Positions 15,726 through 23,583 of a stretch of DNA of 64,000 nucleotides are shown here, piece by piece. Positions within the stretch are counted from its first letter, which is position 1; each line of letters starts with the position of its first letter. Made by a program: the position numbers and the translations under genes. A model generated the notes under the pieces. It had not been told where the DNA came from and did no database searches. It worked only from the letters and a program-made list of their open reading frames with translations. This DNA comes from CAIYRG01 sp964446945 (GTDB taxonomy: Bacteria; Pseudomonadota; Alphaproteobacteria; Micropepsales; Micropepsaceae). Location: assembly GCA_964446945.1 (NCBI GenBank), contig CAYUQO010000011.1, positions 1 through 64,000 of the forward strand. Direction: 5' to 3'.

Positions 15726-15995
15726 ATGAAAATCGCGAATGGCTTTTTAATTGCAGGGGCAGTCGTTGCACTGACCGCCTGCACGACGGTCAGGCCGATG
15801 GCCCTGCAGGATGGGAGTATGGGTTACGCACTGGAGTGCAACGGAATGCTTGAGACGGTCGATCAGTGCTATGCGCATATCTCAAGCTTTTGCCCGGAAG
15901 GGTCTCACATCGTGGCAGAGTCTGCGTCCTCGCTGAGGACATTCGATCCACTTGTACGCACTCTCTACGTCCAGTGCAGCAAACCTGCAGGCTAA
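15726..15995 (+). CDS. Small lipoprotein, hypothetical
   Basis: An 89-aa lipoprotein: signal MKIANGFLIAGAVVALTAC with lipid-attachment Cys19. The mature part (about 70 residues) has four cysteines (CNGMLETVDQCYAHISSFC ... YVQC) and may be disulfide bonded. I recognise no domain. The ATG at 15726 is preferred over 15669 because the FNR/FixK box occupies 15656-15669 and predicts a message starting near 15704. It ends 9 nt before the convergent ftsH-like gene. Confidence 0.72.
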   Translation: MKIANGFLIAGAVVALTACTTVRPMALQDGSMGYALECNGMLETVDQCYAHISSFCPEGSHIVAESASSLRTFDPLVRTLYVQCSKPAG

Positions 15996-16004
15996 TCGGA
16001 CAGA

Positions 16005-17870
16005 TCAGGCCGCCGCCGCGCAGTTGCTTCTTTCGGCAGGGGAAATTCCCGCGAGCAGATTTGTGATTTCGCCGCCGGAAAGAGTCTCCTTTTCCAACAG
16101 AGCGTCCGCCAGCGCGCGCAGTTCAGCCAGATGCTCTTCAAGGGCGCGTTCGGCGCGCTGCTCGGCTTCCACGGCTATACGGCGGGTTTCCTCGTCAATC
16201 AGGCGCGCCGTTTCTTCCGACAGCGCCTGTTTCGGCCCGGGCCACCATCCCCCTGCAATCTGATCCTGCTCGGAATAGTTGACCGGCCCGAGTTTGTCGC
16301 TGAACCCAAACTCCTCAACCATTCTGCGCGCGAGATCGGTTGCTTGGCGGACATCGTCTGCCGCGCCGGTGGTGACATTCGCGGCGCCGAAGATCAGCTT
16401 CTCCGCGGCACGGCCCCCGAACATCACCGCTATTCGCGCCTCCAGCTCACTCTTGCTGTAACCATGCCGGTCCCGTTCCGGGAGCGCCATGGTTGCGCCC
16501 AACGTCCGGCCTCTCGGAATGATCGTCACCTTGTGCAGAGGATCGCTTCCCGGAGTCAGATGACTGACAAGAGCGTGCCCGGCTTCGTGATAGGCTGTCG
16601 TCCGCTTTTCCTTTTCCGTCATGATGACGGAACGGCGCTCGGCCCCCATCACAACTTTGTCTTTGGCCTGATCGAAGTCCGTCATGGTGACAAACTTCTC
16701 ATCCTTGCGCGCGGCAAGAAGCGCCGCCTCGTTCACCAGATTGGCGAGGTCCGCGCCGGAAAAACCGGGCGTTCCTCGCGCGATCACCGAAACATCGACA
16801 TCAGTCGCCACGGGGACCCGGCGCAAATGGACGTTCAGGATCTGCTGCCGGCCCAGAATGTCGGGATTGGACAGGATGATCTGGCGGTCAAAACGGCCGG
16901 GGCGGAGGAGAGCGGAATCGAGAATATCCGGCCGGTTTGTTGCCGCCAGCACGATAATTCCTTCGCCGCTGTCAAATCCGTCCAATTCGACCAGAAGCTG
17001 GTTGAGCGTCTGCTCCCGCTCGTCATTGGTCTGAGTTGCACCCGTTCCGCGGCGGCGCCCAACGGCATCAATCTCATCGACAAAGATGATGCAGGGAGCG
17101 TGCTGCTTTGCCTGCTGAAACATGTCGCGCACGCGCGCCGCGCCAACGCCGACAAACATCTCGACGAAATCTGATCCGGAAATCGAATAGAACGGCACAC
17201 TGGCCTCACCTGCTATGGCACGGGCCAGCAGCGTTTTCCCCGATCCCGGAGGGCCGATCAGAATACAGCCTTTGGGCATTTTGCCTCCCAGCCGTTCGAA
17301 TTTCTCCGGACTCTTCAGGAATTCGACGATTTCCTTCAGCTCCGCCTCGGCTTCATCGATGCCCGCTACGTCTGCCAGAGTGACGGTATTCTTCTCCGGC
17401 GCATAAAGACGTGCCGGGGATTTTCCGAACCCGAAGACCTGCCCGCCGCGTTCCGCCAATGCCCTTCGGGAGTAAATTCCCAAAAACAGCAGCAGCAACA
17501 GCACAGGCGCGATCATCAGCAGGATGGGCACCCACACCGATCCGCCGGCGTCGGTAATCTCAATATCGACATGGTGCTGCAGCAGGCGGTCAATGGTGGC
17601 ATTGCCGTCAGGGATCGTCACATCGAATTTGCCGCCCTTTGTATATTCGCCCTGGAGAGCCCGGCCTGAGATCGTGACGCTGCGGATACTGTCCTTATCG
17701 AGCTCGGCCAGAAAGGCGGAATAGCTCAGGTTCGCCGGAGCATTGACAGCATTCTGATAGGAGATCGCAACAAATAGCCCGGCAATGAGCAAAACGAAAA
17801 CCAACAGCCAGGATTGGCCTCGGTCCCAGCTCGCGTCGGGGTTCGTCTTGTTGGATTCAGTCGTCAACAT
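16005..17870 (-). CDS. ftsH: ATP-dependent zinc metalloprotease FtsH
   Basis: A 621-aa membrane-anchored AAA+ protease that extracts and degrades membrane and regulatory proteins. TM helices at about 21-37 and 112-132 flank a periplasmic segment; Walker A GPPGSGKT (206-213), Walker B IIFVDEID (261-268), arginine-finger region near 313-328, zinc site HEAGH (428-432), and a C-terminal helical part. The ATG at 17870 lies 14 nt after the stop of the CheB-like gene, giving an operon under the box at 18946. Alphaproteobacteria usually have a housekeeping ftsH elsewhere, so I take this as an additional low-oxygen form; that is inference. Confidence 0.94.
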   Translation of the reverse strand: MLTTESNKTNPDASWDRGQSWLLVFVLLIAGLFVAISYQNAVNAPANLSYSAFLAELDKDSIRSVTISGRALQGEYTKGGKFDVTIPDGNATIDRLLQHHVDIEITDAGGSVWVPILLMIAPVLLLLLFLGIYSRRALAERGGQVFGFGKSPARLYAPEKNTVTLADVAGIDEAEAELKEIVEFLKSPEKFERLGGKMPKGCILIGPPGSGKTLLARAIAGEASVPFYSISGSDFVEMFVGVGAARVRDMFQQAKQHAPCIIFVDEIDAVGRRRGTGATQTNDEREQTLNQLLVELDGFDSGEGIIVLAATNRPDILDSALLRPGRFDRQIILSNPDILGRQQILNVHLRRVPVATDVDVSVIARGTPGFSGADLANLVNEAALLAARKDEKFVTMTDFDQAKDKVVMGAERRSVIMTEKEKRTTAYHEAGHALVSHLTPGSDPLHKVTIIPRGRTLGATMALPERDRHGYSKSELEARIAVMFGGRAAEKLIFGAANVTTGAADDVRQATDLARRMVEEFGFSDKLGPVNYSEQDQIAGGWWPGPKQALSEETARLIDEETRRIAVEAEQRAERALEEHLAELRALADALLEKETLSGGEITNLLAGISPAERSNCAAAA

Positions 17871-17884
17871 CAGGACACCGTTGG

Positions 17885-18892
17885 CTAGGGCTCGGGCTCG
17901 ACCAGGCCCGTCATGGCATGCAGCCACCCGCATACTTTTCCGGCTTCGCTTTCGAGCTCAACCACGCGTCCGCTGAGTTTATGGGTCAGCATGATGTCGT
18001 CGCTGTAAGGCGTGTCGGCTTGCATTCGTTTTGCCAGCGTCGCTTCTTCGATCAGGGCGCCAAATATCGACGAAAGCAGTGCATCCCTGGCGTCCGCCTG
18101 GCCACTCAACAAGCTCTGGGCCGAAAACGCATGTCCGGACCGGCAACGAAAGCGCAGAACACGTTTGTCATTCAATTCGTACACTGCACTGCGGCAATCC
18201 GGGCAATTGAGACCAGAGGGTTCGCTCATTTGCTCGAGAATCCACCAGTCATCGACACTGAAGATTCCTTCGGCGATCCGGTTCTCAATTTCCATCAGAC
18301 GCCCAGTGTCTTTTGACTTTTCAGGAATCGCATCTTTGGCCAGCGCGATGAAAACGTCCGCCATCTCCCGCAGCTTACAGCGATAATCGATTGTGACATG
18401 CCGCAAAGCGCTGCGCGGCATCGAAGCCGCGGTCGCCTCGGAGGGGTCCTGCACGATCGCGATGCCGCCGCGGTCCTTGATGGCGAGCAATCCTGCTGTG
18501 CCATCATCCAGTTGGCCTGTGAGCACAACTCCGACAGCCGCCGGACCGCAAGCAACCGCGGCCGAACGGAACATCGGGTCGATCGCCGGTCTGGTCAGAT
18601 TTTCACGAGGTCCATGGGACAGCAGAATATGGTTGTCGCGGACAAGCATATGCCGGTCCGGCGGAGCAACATAAATGTGTCCGGGGCGCAGCTCTTCTCC
18701 GCTTTTCGGATGGGACGCCGGCAGTTTACCGGCCTTGCTCAGGATCTCCGGCAGCATCCCCGGGCTATGCGAGGCGACGTGTTGCGTAATCAAAATCGGA
18801 GCGGGAAAGTTCTGCGGTAAACTCTGCACGAGTTCGCAGAGTGCGTCGATGCCGGACAGAGACGCACCAATGACAAAAATCCGGTTTTTCAA
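17885..18892 (-). CDS. Receiver-less CheB-type methylesterase with zinc-ribbon-like C-terminus (TTG start)
   Basis: A 335-aa protein. Residues 1-185 form a CheB catalytic domain with the triad Ser11 (GASLSG), His38 (TQHVASHSPG) and Asp130 (GQLDDGTAG); the usual N-terminal receiver is absent. The C-terminal part has C230-x2-C233 ... C250-x3-H254, a possible metal site, then a helical stretch. No other chemotaxis genes are present, so glutamyl-methylesterase activity on a receptor is doubtful. I chose the TTG at 18892: AAAGGAGG lies 5 nt upstream, and the box at 18946-18959 predicts transcription from 18911, which excludes the ATGs at 18916 and 18922. It is co-transcribed with ftsH. Confidence 0.85.
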   Translation of the reverse strand: MKNRIFVIGASLSGIDALCELVQSLPQNFPAPILITQHVASHSPGMLPEILSKAGKLPASHPKSGEELRPGHIYVAPPDRHMLVRDNHILLSHGPRENLTRPAIDPMFRSAAVACGPAAVGVVLTGQLDDGTAGLLAIKDRGGIAIVQDPSEATAASMPRSALRHVTIDYRCKLREMADVFIALAKDAIPEKSKDTGRLMEIENRIAEGIFSVDDWWILEQMSEPSGLNCPDCRSAVYELNDKRVLRFRCRSGHAFSAQSLLSGQADARDALLSSIFGALIEEATLAKRMQADTPYSDDIMLTHKLSGRVVELESEAGKVCGWLHAMTGLVEPEP

Positions 18893-18945
18893 TGGGGCCT
18901 CCTTTGCGGTAAGCATAAACATCGCCGACGAGGGCTGCTCCCATC

Positions 18946-18959
18946 TTGACCTAAGTCAA
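18946..18959. promoter_or_regulatory. FNR/FixK box, divergent (CheB-ftsH operon / small ORFs)
   Basis: TTGACCTAAGTCAA. Centre 18952.5 is 60.5 nt from TTG 18892 and 57.5 nt from ATG 19010; TATAGA at 18982-18987 fits a rightward -10. Confidence 0.8.
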
Positions 18960-19009
18960 CGCAGGAAACTTCCGTCTCAAATATAGAAACGTCACCGCCA
19001 CGCGGAGAG

Positions 19010-19168
19010 ATGACTGGTCTGAACCATTCTATCGCTAAGGTATGGCGGAAACGGCTCGTGGCCGCCGAATCGAGCGCCTCGCCAATCGGGGTGGAGATCG
19101 GCGGCACGGGCCGGACTTCGCACGCAACCAGGGTCGCGCGATTGTTCACCACTGAGAGGCTCCGGTGA
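19010..19168 (+). CDS. Small hypothetical protein (52 aa)
   Basis: A short basic frame (MTGLNHSIAKVWRKRLVAAE ...) with GGAGAG directly upstream and 57.5 nt from an FNR/FixK box centre, with TATAGA in a -10 position. Its stop overlaps the GTG of the next frame (GTGA), suggesting translational coupling. I see no recognisable domain. The signals are good but the protein itself has low complexity. Confidence 0.45.
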   Translation: MTGLNHSIAKVWRKRLVAAESSASPIGVEIGGTGRTSHATRVARLFTTERLR

Positions 19169-19278
19169 AAACGCTGTCTCACTCAATGTCCAGGATCGCG
19201 CTCGCCGTGCTGTTGCTGCTCGCGCTTGCGATCCTGATCATTGCAAACTCGATCTATGACTTCCTGCGTTGGGCGTAA
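19165..19278 (+). CDS. Small single-pass membrane protein (37 aa, GTG start)
   Basis: MKTLSHSMSRIALAVLLLL followed by ALAILIIANSIYDFLRWA: a short basic N-terminus, one membrane helix and a short tail. It begins at GTG overlapping the preceding stop, with GAGAGG upstream. It resembles the 32-aa protein at 1680 and the 48-aa protein at 20542 in layout but not in sequence. Function unknown. Confidence 0.5.
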   Translation: MKTLSHSMSRIALAVLLLLALAILIIANSIYDFLRWA

Positions 19279-19304
19279 TGGCTGCATGCGATGCCCGGCA
19301 TCGA

Positions 19305-19318
19305 TTGATCCCGATCAA
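19305..19318 (+). promoter_or_regulatory. FNR/FixK box upstream of the hibernation-factor gene
   Basis: TTGATCCCGATCAA. Centre 19311.5 is 59.5 nt from ATG 19371. Confidence 0.85.
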
Positions 19319-19370
19319 TGCGCGCAAACTGGTTTTCACCGAAAAGCGCGTATCCAGGGAGCGGATTCAC

Positions 19371-19727
19371 ATGGATCAGCCAGTAAAGATCGATTTTCAC
19401 GGCTCAGAACCGGGCCGGGCATTGCAGCAATTCATCGGCGAGCAGTTTGACGCCTTGCGTCATTTCTATGGGCGGATCACATCCTGTCATGTGAAGATCA
19501 CCGCGCCGGGTGCACGTCATCGAAAAGGCGGCCAATTTCATGTCGCCATACATATAGGTTTGCCTGGCGGGCAAGAGATCAATGTCGGGACGACTCCGGG
19601 CAAGGATACCCGACATGGCGATATACTGTTCGCCATCAGCGATGCCTTCCGGCGTGCGAGGCGGCAGCTACAGGACGAAAGCCGTAAAATGCGAAGCGAC
19701 GTCAAAACGCATGAATCGCCGCTTTGA
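19371..19727 (+). CDS. HPF/RaiA-type ribosome-associated protein
   Basis: A 118-aa protein of the S30AE (HPF/YfiA) family, which binds the decoding region of the 30S subunit and silences idle ribosomes. Evidence: VKIDFHGSEPGRALQQFIGEQFDALRHFYGRITSCHVKITAP, then GGQFHVAIHIGLPGGQEINVG and a second helix DILFAISDAFRRARRQLQDE, the beta-alpha-beta order of the family. It lacks the C-terminal extension of long HPF. GGGAG precedes ATG 19371, and an FNR/FixK box lies 59.5 nt upstream, so the cell probably makes it when oxygen falls. Confidence 0.85.
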   Translation: MDQPVKIDFHGSEPGRALQQFIGEQFDALRHFYGRITSCHVKITAPGARHRKGGQFHVAIHIGLPGGQEINVGTTPGKDTRHGDILFAISDAFRRARRQLQDESRKMRSDVKTHESPL

Positions 19728-19774
19728 GGATAATCTGCATTTCGATCCGCTGATACTGCGAATGGCTGAGCCCG

Positions 19775-20293
19775 TCAGCCGTGCCGCAACTCGTTTTTGA
19801 GGGAATCAAGCAGCAGCGCCTGAGTTTCGAGCAGATTTGACATCAGTGTTTCCGTATGCCTGACGTCGAGACCCGCTGTTCGCTGCCCATCGAGCAAGGC
19901 CTTATGCCGCTGGACCCTGCCGTCGCAATCCCGGATGAGGCGCTGAAGTATCTCCAAACGCTCTTCTCTCATCCCAAACCACTGCTCTTCCCGCAACAGC
20001 AGACCACGATATGTTTCTCGCTGTGCCGTGTCGGTTTCGACGCATAGGCAGCCAAGAAATCTCGTCAGATTGTTTTCCGCGACGAGCTTCAGGTTTTTTT
20101 GCAAATCCGTATCCACGGAAGGCTGTTGTTGCGTTTCCTGCCGGGATCGCTCCGCCACCTCGGCCGATTGCGCCAGAGCAAACGCGCGGGACGCAAGCTT
20201 TCTTCTTTCGGCCTGATCGGAAGCATCCGCCGCTTTCGCGAGCAGGTCCGCCGCTTCCTGTCGCAATTTTCGCGCATCATCATCAGGCATCAT
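19775..20293 (-). CDS. Helical coiled-coil protein related to the 3318 and 7293 proteins
   Basis: A 172-aa cytoplasmic protein, predicted mostly helical. The N-terminal half is Ala/Glu/Gln/Arg rich (ARKLRQEAADLLAKAADASDQAERRKLASRAFALAQSAE), a pattern common in alphaproteobacterial stress-related proteins. The C-terminal 70 residues (LQRLIRDCDGRVQRHKALL ... HTETLMSNLLETQALLLDSL) match the repeat pattern of the two small proteins at 3318 and 7293. GGGAGG lies just before the double ATG (20293/20290). It is convergent with the hibernation-factor gene. No box lies within 200 nt upstream. Function unknown. Confidence 0.75.
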   Translation of the reverse strand: MMPDDDARKLRQEAADLLAKAADASDQAERRKLASRAFALAQSAEVAERSRQETQQQPSVDTDLQKNLKLVAENNLTRFLGCLCVETDTAQRETYRGLLLREEQWFGMREERLEILQRLIRDCDGRVQRHKALLDGQRTAGLDVRHTETLMSNLLETQALLLDSLKNELRHG

Positions 20294-20541
20294 TCACCTC
20301 CCGCCGAACTCGTAGCCGGTTTCCCGGCAGGCCGGAGCAGTTCCCCCTCTGCACCCTATTAACCATTATAAAACAGGCGGCGTTAAACTTCCACAGCCCG
20401 GATCGATTAATTACAGCGGATTGGGGCCGAGGTCTGGCGCAACGCGGATCTGGCTTGTCGCCTGAATTTCCTTGCGATCGCCGGCCAGATCGCTGGCAAT
20501 CATGCACGACTGACAAACCTATCGTGCTGTGTCGCTACGAC

Positions 20542-20688
20542 TCATTGCGCGGGGACAGTTATATGCGCCGCAGGCGGAAGCCGCGCTCCGGGATTGGCGA
20601 TCAGCGTCAGTGCGGCGAAAATAAACAGCACGAACAGCACCCCGCCCGCCAGCATCCAGAACAAAGATGAGTAAGAGCGCGCGTTCAT
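20542..20688 (-). CDS. Small single-pass membrane protein (48 aa)
   Basis: MNARSYSSLFWMLAGGVLF, then VLFIFAALTLIANPG and a Pro/Ala-rich tail. One membrane helix. The ribosome site is poor (GGAAGG about 13 nt upstream). An FNR/FixK-like box (20722-20735) has its centre only 40.5 nt upstream, so the transcript would be nearly leaderless, as for the MFS gene at 14748. The hydrophobic segment and the box are the only support. Confidence 0.45.
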   Translation of the reverse strand: MNARSYSSLFWMLAGGVLFVLFIFAALTLIANPGARLPPAAHITVPAQ

Positions 20689-20721
20689 ATGAAATTCATA
20701 TGCCTTCCGCCGATTTCGGCG

Positions 20722-20735
20722 ATGATCTGGATCAA
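20722..20735 (-). promoter_or_regulatory. FNR/FixK-like box upstream of small membrane protein
   Basis: ATGATCTGGATCAA, one mismatch. The centre is 40.5 nt from ATG 20688. Confidence 0.5.
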
Positions 20736-20772
20736 ACAGCTACCCTCACGCGCCGCAGATCATGATTGACCT

Positions 20773-20786
20773 TTGATCCACCTCAA
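20773..20786 (+). promoter_or_regulatory. FNR/FixK box upstream of the cytochrome fusion gene
   Basis: TTGATCCACCTCAA fits TTGA-N6-TCAA. Centre 20779.5 is 62.5 nt from ATG 20842; TACAAA at 20810-20815 fits a -10 element. Confidence 0.75.
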
Positions 20787-20841
20787 GGCCTGACCTGCCA
20801 ATCATCCGATACAAATCCTTTGCAGTTCGGGATTTGCATCG

Positions 20842-21840
20842 ATGAAAAATCGCAGCTCTGGTTTACGCGCCGCCAAAATTATCCCTCGGGTATGTCTCGC
20901 GATCGCGCTCATGCCGTCTTTTGTTTCGATTGCACATGGCCGGAACACATCACTGATTTCGGGGGACACTGCACAACCAGTCACGACTGCTGCATCCAGG
21001 CCCCAACAAGTCGCCGCGGATTCACCTCGCCGGGGCGGCGCGGCGCGGGACGGCGGAAGAACCACTGCGCACAATGGTGCTCCAGGCAGAGCATCACACC
21101 GCGGTAGCTCGCGTGGTGGAATCATTCCTCCTTCTGCCAGAACGGCACCGCGGGCCCATGTCCGGATCAGCCCGCAGTTTGAAGCGGCAAGACCCCGCTT
21201 CGGCGCGCGCCGGGATAATTTCCATGGCCGGGATTTCGCCCGGCTTAACACGCGAGAACTGTCCACCTGGCGTTCCGGCCGATGGTTGCACCAGGAGCAT
21301 GCCGGTTTTCTCGGCTGGTGGTGGGTGCTCGGCAATGACTGGTATTTTTATCCCCAGCCGGTTTATCCCTACCCGACTTTCATTTCCGATTATCACATTC
21401 CAGTACCCATGCCGCTGCCACCGCAGTACCGGTACTACTGCGATAACCCGCCGGGATATTATCCCGATGTCCAGGGTTGTTATGACGGATGGCAGGCTGT
21501 GCCGGTCTCGCTATCGCCATCGCTTCCGCCGCCTCTCGGGGCAATGGCCAATGCAGACATTCGCGACGGATACAGAATTGCGCGCGACGTCTGCTCTGCC
21601 TGTCACGTGGTTCAATCCGGCCAACCGGGAGGAAGCGCGCTTCTTAATCCGGGGCCGCGCTTCCAGGACATCGCAAACCGCCCCGGTACGACAGCGGACT
21701 CACTTCGTGCATTCATCAATGGCAGTGATTGGAATATGGCCACACGCCCGATTACCATGCCGCGTCAGGGCTTGTCAGAACAGTCAACGGAACAGGTGGT
21801 CAGCTACATTCTCAGCCTCAGAGCTCCCATTTCGCCATGA
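20842..21840 (+). CDS. Exported fusion: Arg/Pro/Tyr/Trp-rich domain plus monohaem cytochrome c
   Basis: A 332-aa exported protein. Signal peptide about 1-32; a disordered Arg/Gly/Ala/Ser-rich stretch (about 50-135); then an aromatic domain (about 140-220) with GRWLHQEHAGFLGWWWVLG, WYFYPQPVYPYP and a cysteine pair in RYYCDNPPGYYPDVQGCYDGW, as in many exported alphaproteobacterial proteins of unknown role; finally a cytochrome c domain (about 235-328) with CSACH at 251-255 and C-terminal SYILSLR. The haem domain is closest to the cytochrome at 36384-36746 (shared FQ-D/E-IANRPG-x-TA). The aromatic part may dock it to the envelope. It overlaps the next gene (ATGA) and has a box 62.5 nt upstream. 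Confidence 0.88.
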   Translation: MKNRSSGLRAAKIIPRVCLAIALMPSFVSIAHGRNTSLISGDTAQPVTTAASRPQQVAADSPRRGGAARDGGRTTAHNGAPGRASHRGSSRGGIIPPSARTAPRAHVRISPQFEAARPRFGARRDNFHGRDFARLNTRELSTWRSGRWLHQEHAGFLGWWWVLGNDWYFYPQPVYPYPTFISDYHIPVPMPLPPQYRYYCDNPPGYYPDVQGCYDGWQAVPVSLSPSLPPPLGAMANADIRDGYRIARDVCSACHVVQSGQPGGSALLNPGPRFQDIANRPGTTADSLRAFINGSDWNMATRPITMPRQGLSEQSTEQVVSYILSLRAPISP

Positions 21841-22472
21841 CAATCGACGTCGCTAACGGAATCAGAAGATCAAAATTCAGGCGTGCGATCGGCCTCTCTT
21901 TCTTCCTGGGGATGTTGATGTTTTCGCTCGAAGCACATGCCGAGAATCCGGCGGAAACCTTCGTTGAGGAATGCATCCAAAAGGGCAGCGCGATCCTCGA
22001 CGACAAATCGCTCGGGACAAGCGAACGCGACCGCGTATTCCGCGATTTTGTCCTCTCCATCACCGACATGAAGCGCGTCGCCTTGTTCACCCTGGGATCC
22101 TATGCAAAAGACGCTCCCGAAGCGGACGTGGCTCGTTTCGTTGCAGCCTTTACCGAACTCGATATCGTTCTGTACCGGAACGGTTTCACGTCATATGGCC
22201 ACAGCATCAAGATAACCGGATCGACCGCCCGTGCCGAAGACGACGTCATCGTCAACGCCGAAGCCCCGGATTCCGGCGGCAAGATGGAGCCGACAAAGCT
22301 CGCCTTCCGCGTAAGAAAAGATGCCAATGGGAGAGATATAATCCTCGACGTCGAAGTGTCGGGAACCTGGCTGGCGATTGCACAAAGCCAGGATTTTGCG
22401 TCCTATCTCCAGGTCAGTGGTGGAGACGTTGCAAAACTTTCACACGAGTTGAAAACCCACACCGCAAAATGA
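21837..22472 (+). CDS. mlaC: MlaC/Ttg2D-family periplasmic phospholipid-binding protein
   Basis: A 211-aa exported protein. Signal peptide about 10-34 (ending EAHA). The mature part fits the MlaC/Tol-tolerance fold: AETFVEECIQKGSAILDD, RVFRDFVLSITDMKRVALFTLGSYAKDA, VARFVAAFTELDIVLY, and the final WLAIAQSQDFASYLQVSGGDVAKLSHEL. MlaC carries phospholipid between the MlaA complex and MlaFEDB. Its ATG overlaps the stop of the cytochrome fusion (ATGA), so they are co-transcribed under the same box. A homologous mlaA gene lies at 14842. The MlaFEDB transporter is absent here. Confidence 0.85.
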   Translation: MTIDVANGIRRSKFRRAIGLSFFLGMLMFSLEAHAENPAETFVEECIQKGSAILDDKSLGTSERDRVFRDFVLSITDMKRVALFTLGSYAKDAPEADVARFVAAFTELDIVLYRNGFTSYGHSIKITGSTARAEDDVIVNAEAPDSGGKMEPTKLAFRVRKDANGRDIILDVEVSGTWLAIAQSQDFASYLQVSGGDVAKLSHELKTHTAK

Positions 22473-22515
22473 TCTCACAACGCCAAAGCTGTCAGGCTTC
22501 AATCTGCTAGTTGGG

Positions 22516-23568
22516 ATGCAGGAGCCGTCACTCTCCAGCAAGGTTGCATTTCTCTCGGATGCGCGGACGTATGGCAGCCTGCAGCAAAAGCCTGTTGTGC
22601 TCGAAACCCACATGTCATGGGTTTTTCTCGCCGGAGACAGGGCATTCAAGCTCAAGAAGCCCGTACGTTTTACATATCTCGACTATTCCACACTATCCCG
22701 GCGCGAAAGCGCGTGCCGGACTGAGGCAAAGCTGAACCGGCGTTTGGCTCCGTCGGTTTACCTTGGCGTGGCGCCGCTGCGCCTGGATGACGGGCGCTAT
22801 TCCATCAATGGACGCGGAACCGTCGCCGATTGGCTTGTCGTGATGCGGCGGCTGGATTCCAGGCTGCTGCTCGATCGTGCGATTTACGACCGCACGGTCA
22901 ATGCGGAAAAAATCGACCGGGCTGCAACGGCGTTGGCAAAGTTTTATCGAACCGCGGATCGCGTCATGCCGGCGCCTGAACTGCACAAAAAAAACTGGCG
23001 CGAGAACATTGCCACGAATCGCAACGTGCTTCTGCGTGCAGATCTGGGAATATCCCGCGCACCACTATGGCGGATCGATCGCGTCCAGAGGCGCCTTCTT
23101 GCCGGGTTTCCGATGCTGTTCGAACAACGCATACGCAAGGGGAAAATAGTCGATGGCCATGGCGATCTGCGGCCAGAGCATATTTGCCTGGATGACCCGC
23201 CGCAGATCATCGATTGCCTCGAATTCAGCCGTGTCCTCAGAACAATCGACCCACTCGACGAAATTGCATTCCTTTCCGTCGAATGTGAAAGGCTGGGAGC
23301 AGCCTGGATCGGAGACAGGGTTCTGAAGATCATCAGCCGGGGATTGCATGATGACGCGCCGGAGCCGCTGTACCGGTTTTACCGCTGCTACCGTGCGACT
23401 CTTCGCGCCCGCCTGACCATTGCACATTTGCTGGAACCTGATCCCCGCACGCCGGAGAAATGGGCGGGCGTGGCGCGCGAATATCTGCGGATCGCCCAAC
23501 GTGAAGCGATATGGCTCGAACGCTGGCTGGATTCCCGGGTAACATCTGCCGCGACCAGCAGTTCATAG
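22516..23568 (+). CDS. Aminoglycoside-phosphotransferase-like kinase domain protein (COG2187 type)
   Basis: A 350-aa cytoplasmic protein with the kinase-like fold of the APH family. Visible: HMSWVFLAGDRAFKLKKPVRFTYLDYSTL near 32-60 with the likely ATP-binding lysines, the catalytic-loop motif DGHGDLRPEHICL (about 213-225) and the metal-binding Asp in IDCLEF (about 231-236). In relatives I know as COG2187, this domain is often fused to a P-loop ATPase; here it stands alone. The substrate is unknown. It starts 43 nt after the mlaC-like gene and probably ends the same operon, convergent with the PRPP synthase gene. It is a frequent companion of hypoxia clusters, which I recall rather than can show. 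Confidence 0.8.
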   Translation: MQEPSLSSKVAFLSDARTYGSLQQKPVVLETHMSWVFLAGDRAFKLKKPVRFTYLDYSTLSRRESACRTEAKLNRRLAPSVYLGVAPLRLDDGRYSINGRGTVADWLVVMRRLDSRLLLDRAIYDRTVNAEKIDRAATALAKFYRTADRVMPAPELHKKNWRENIATNRNVLLRADLGISRAPLWRIDRVQRRLLAGFPMLFEQRIRKGKIVDGHGDLRPEHICLDDPPQIIDCLEFSRVLRTIDPLDEIAFLSVECERLGAAWIGDRVLKIISRGLHDDAPEPLYRFYRCYRATLRARLTIAHLLEPDPRTPEKWAGVAREYLRIAQREAIWLERWLDSRVTSAATSSS

Positions 23569-23583
23569 CTGCCAGAGACTGAT

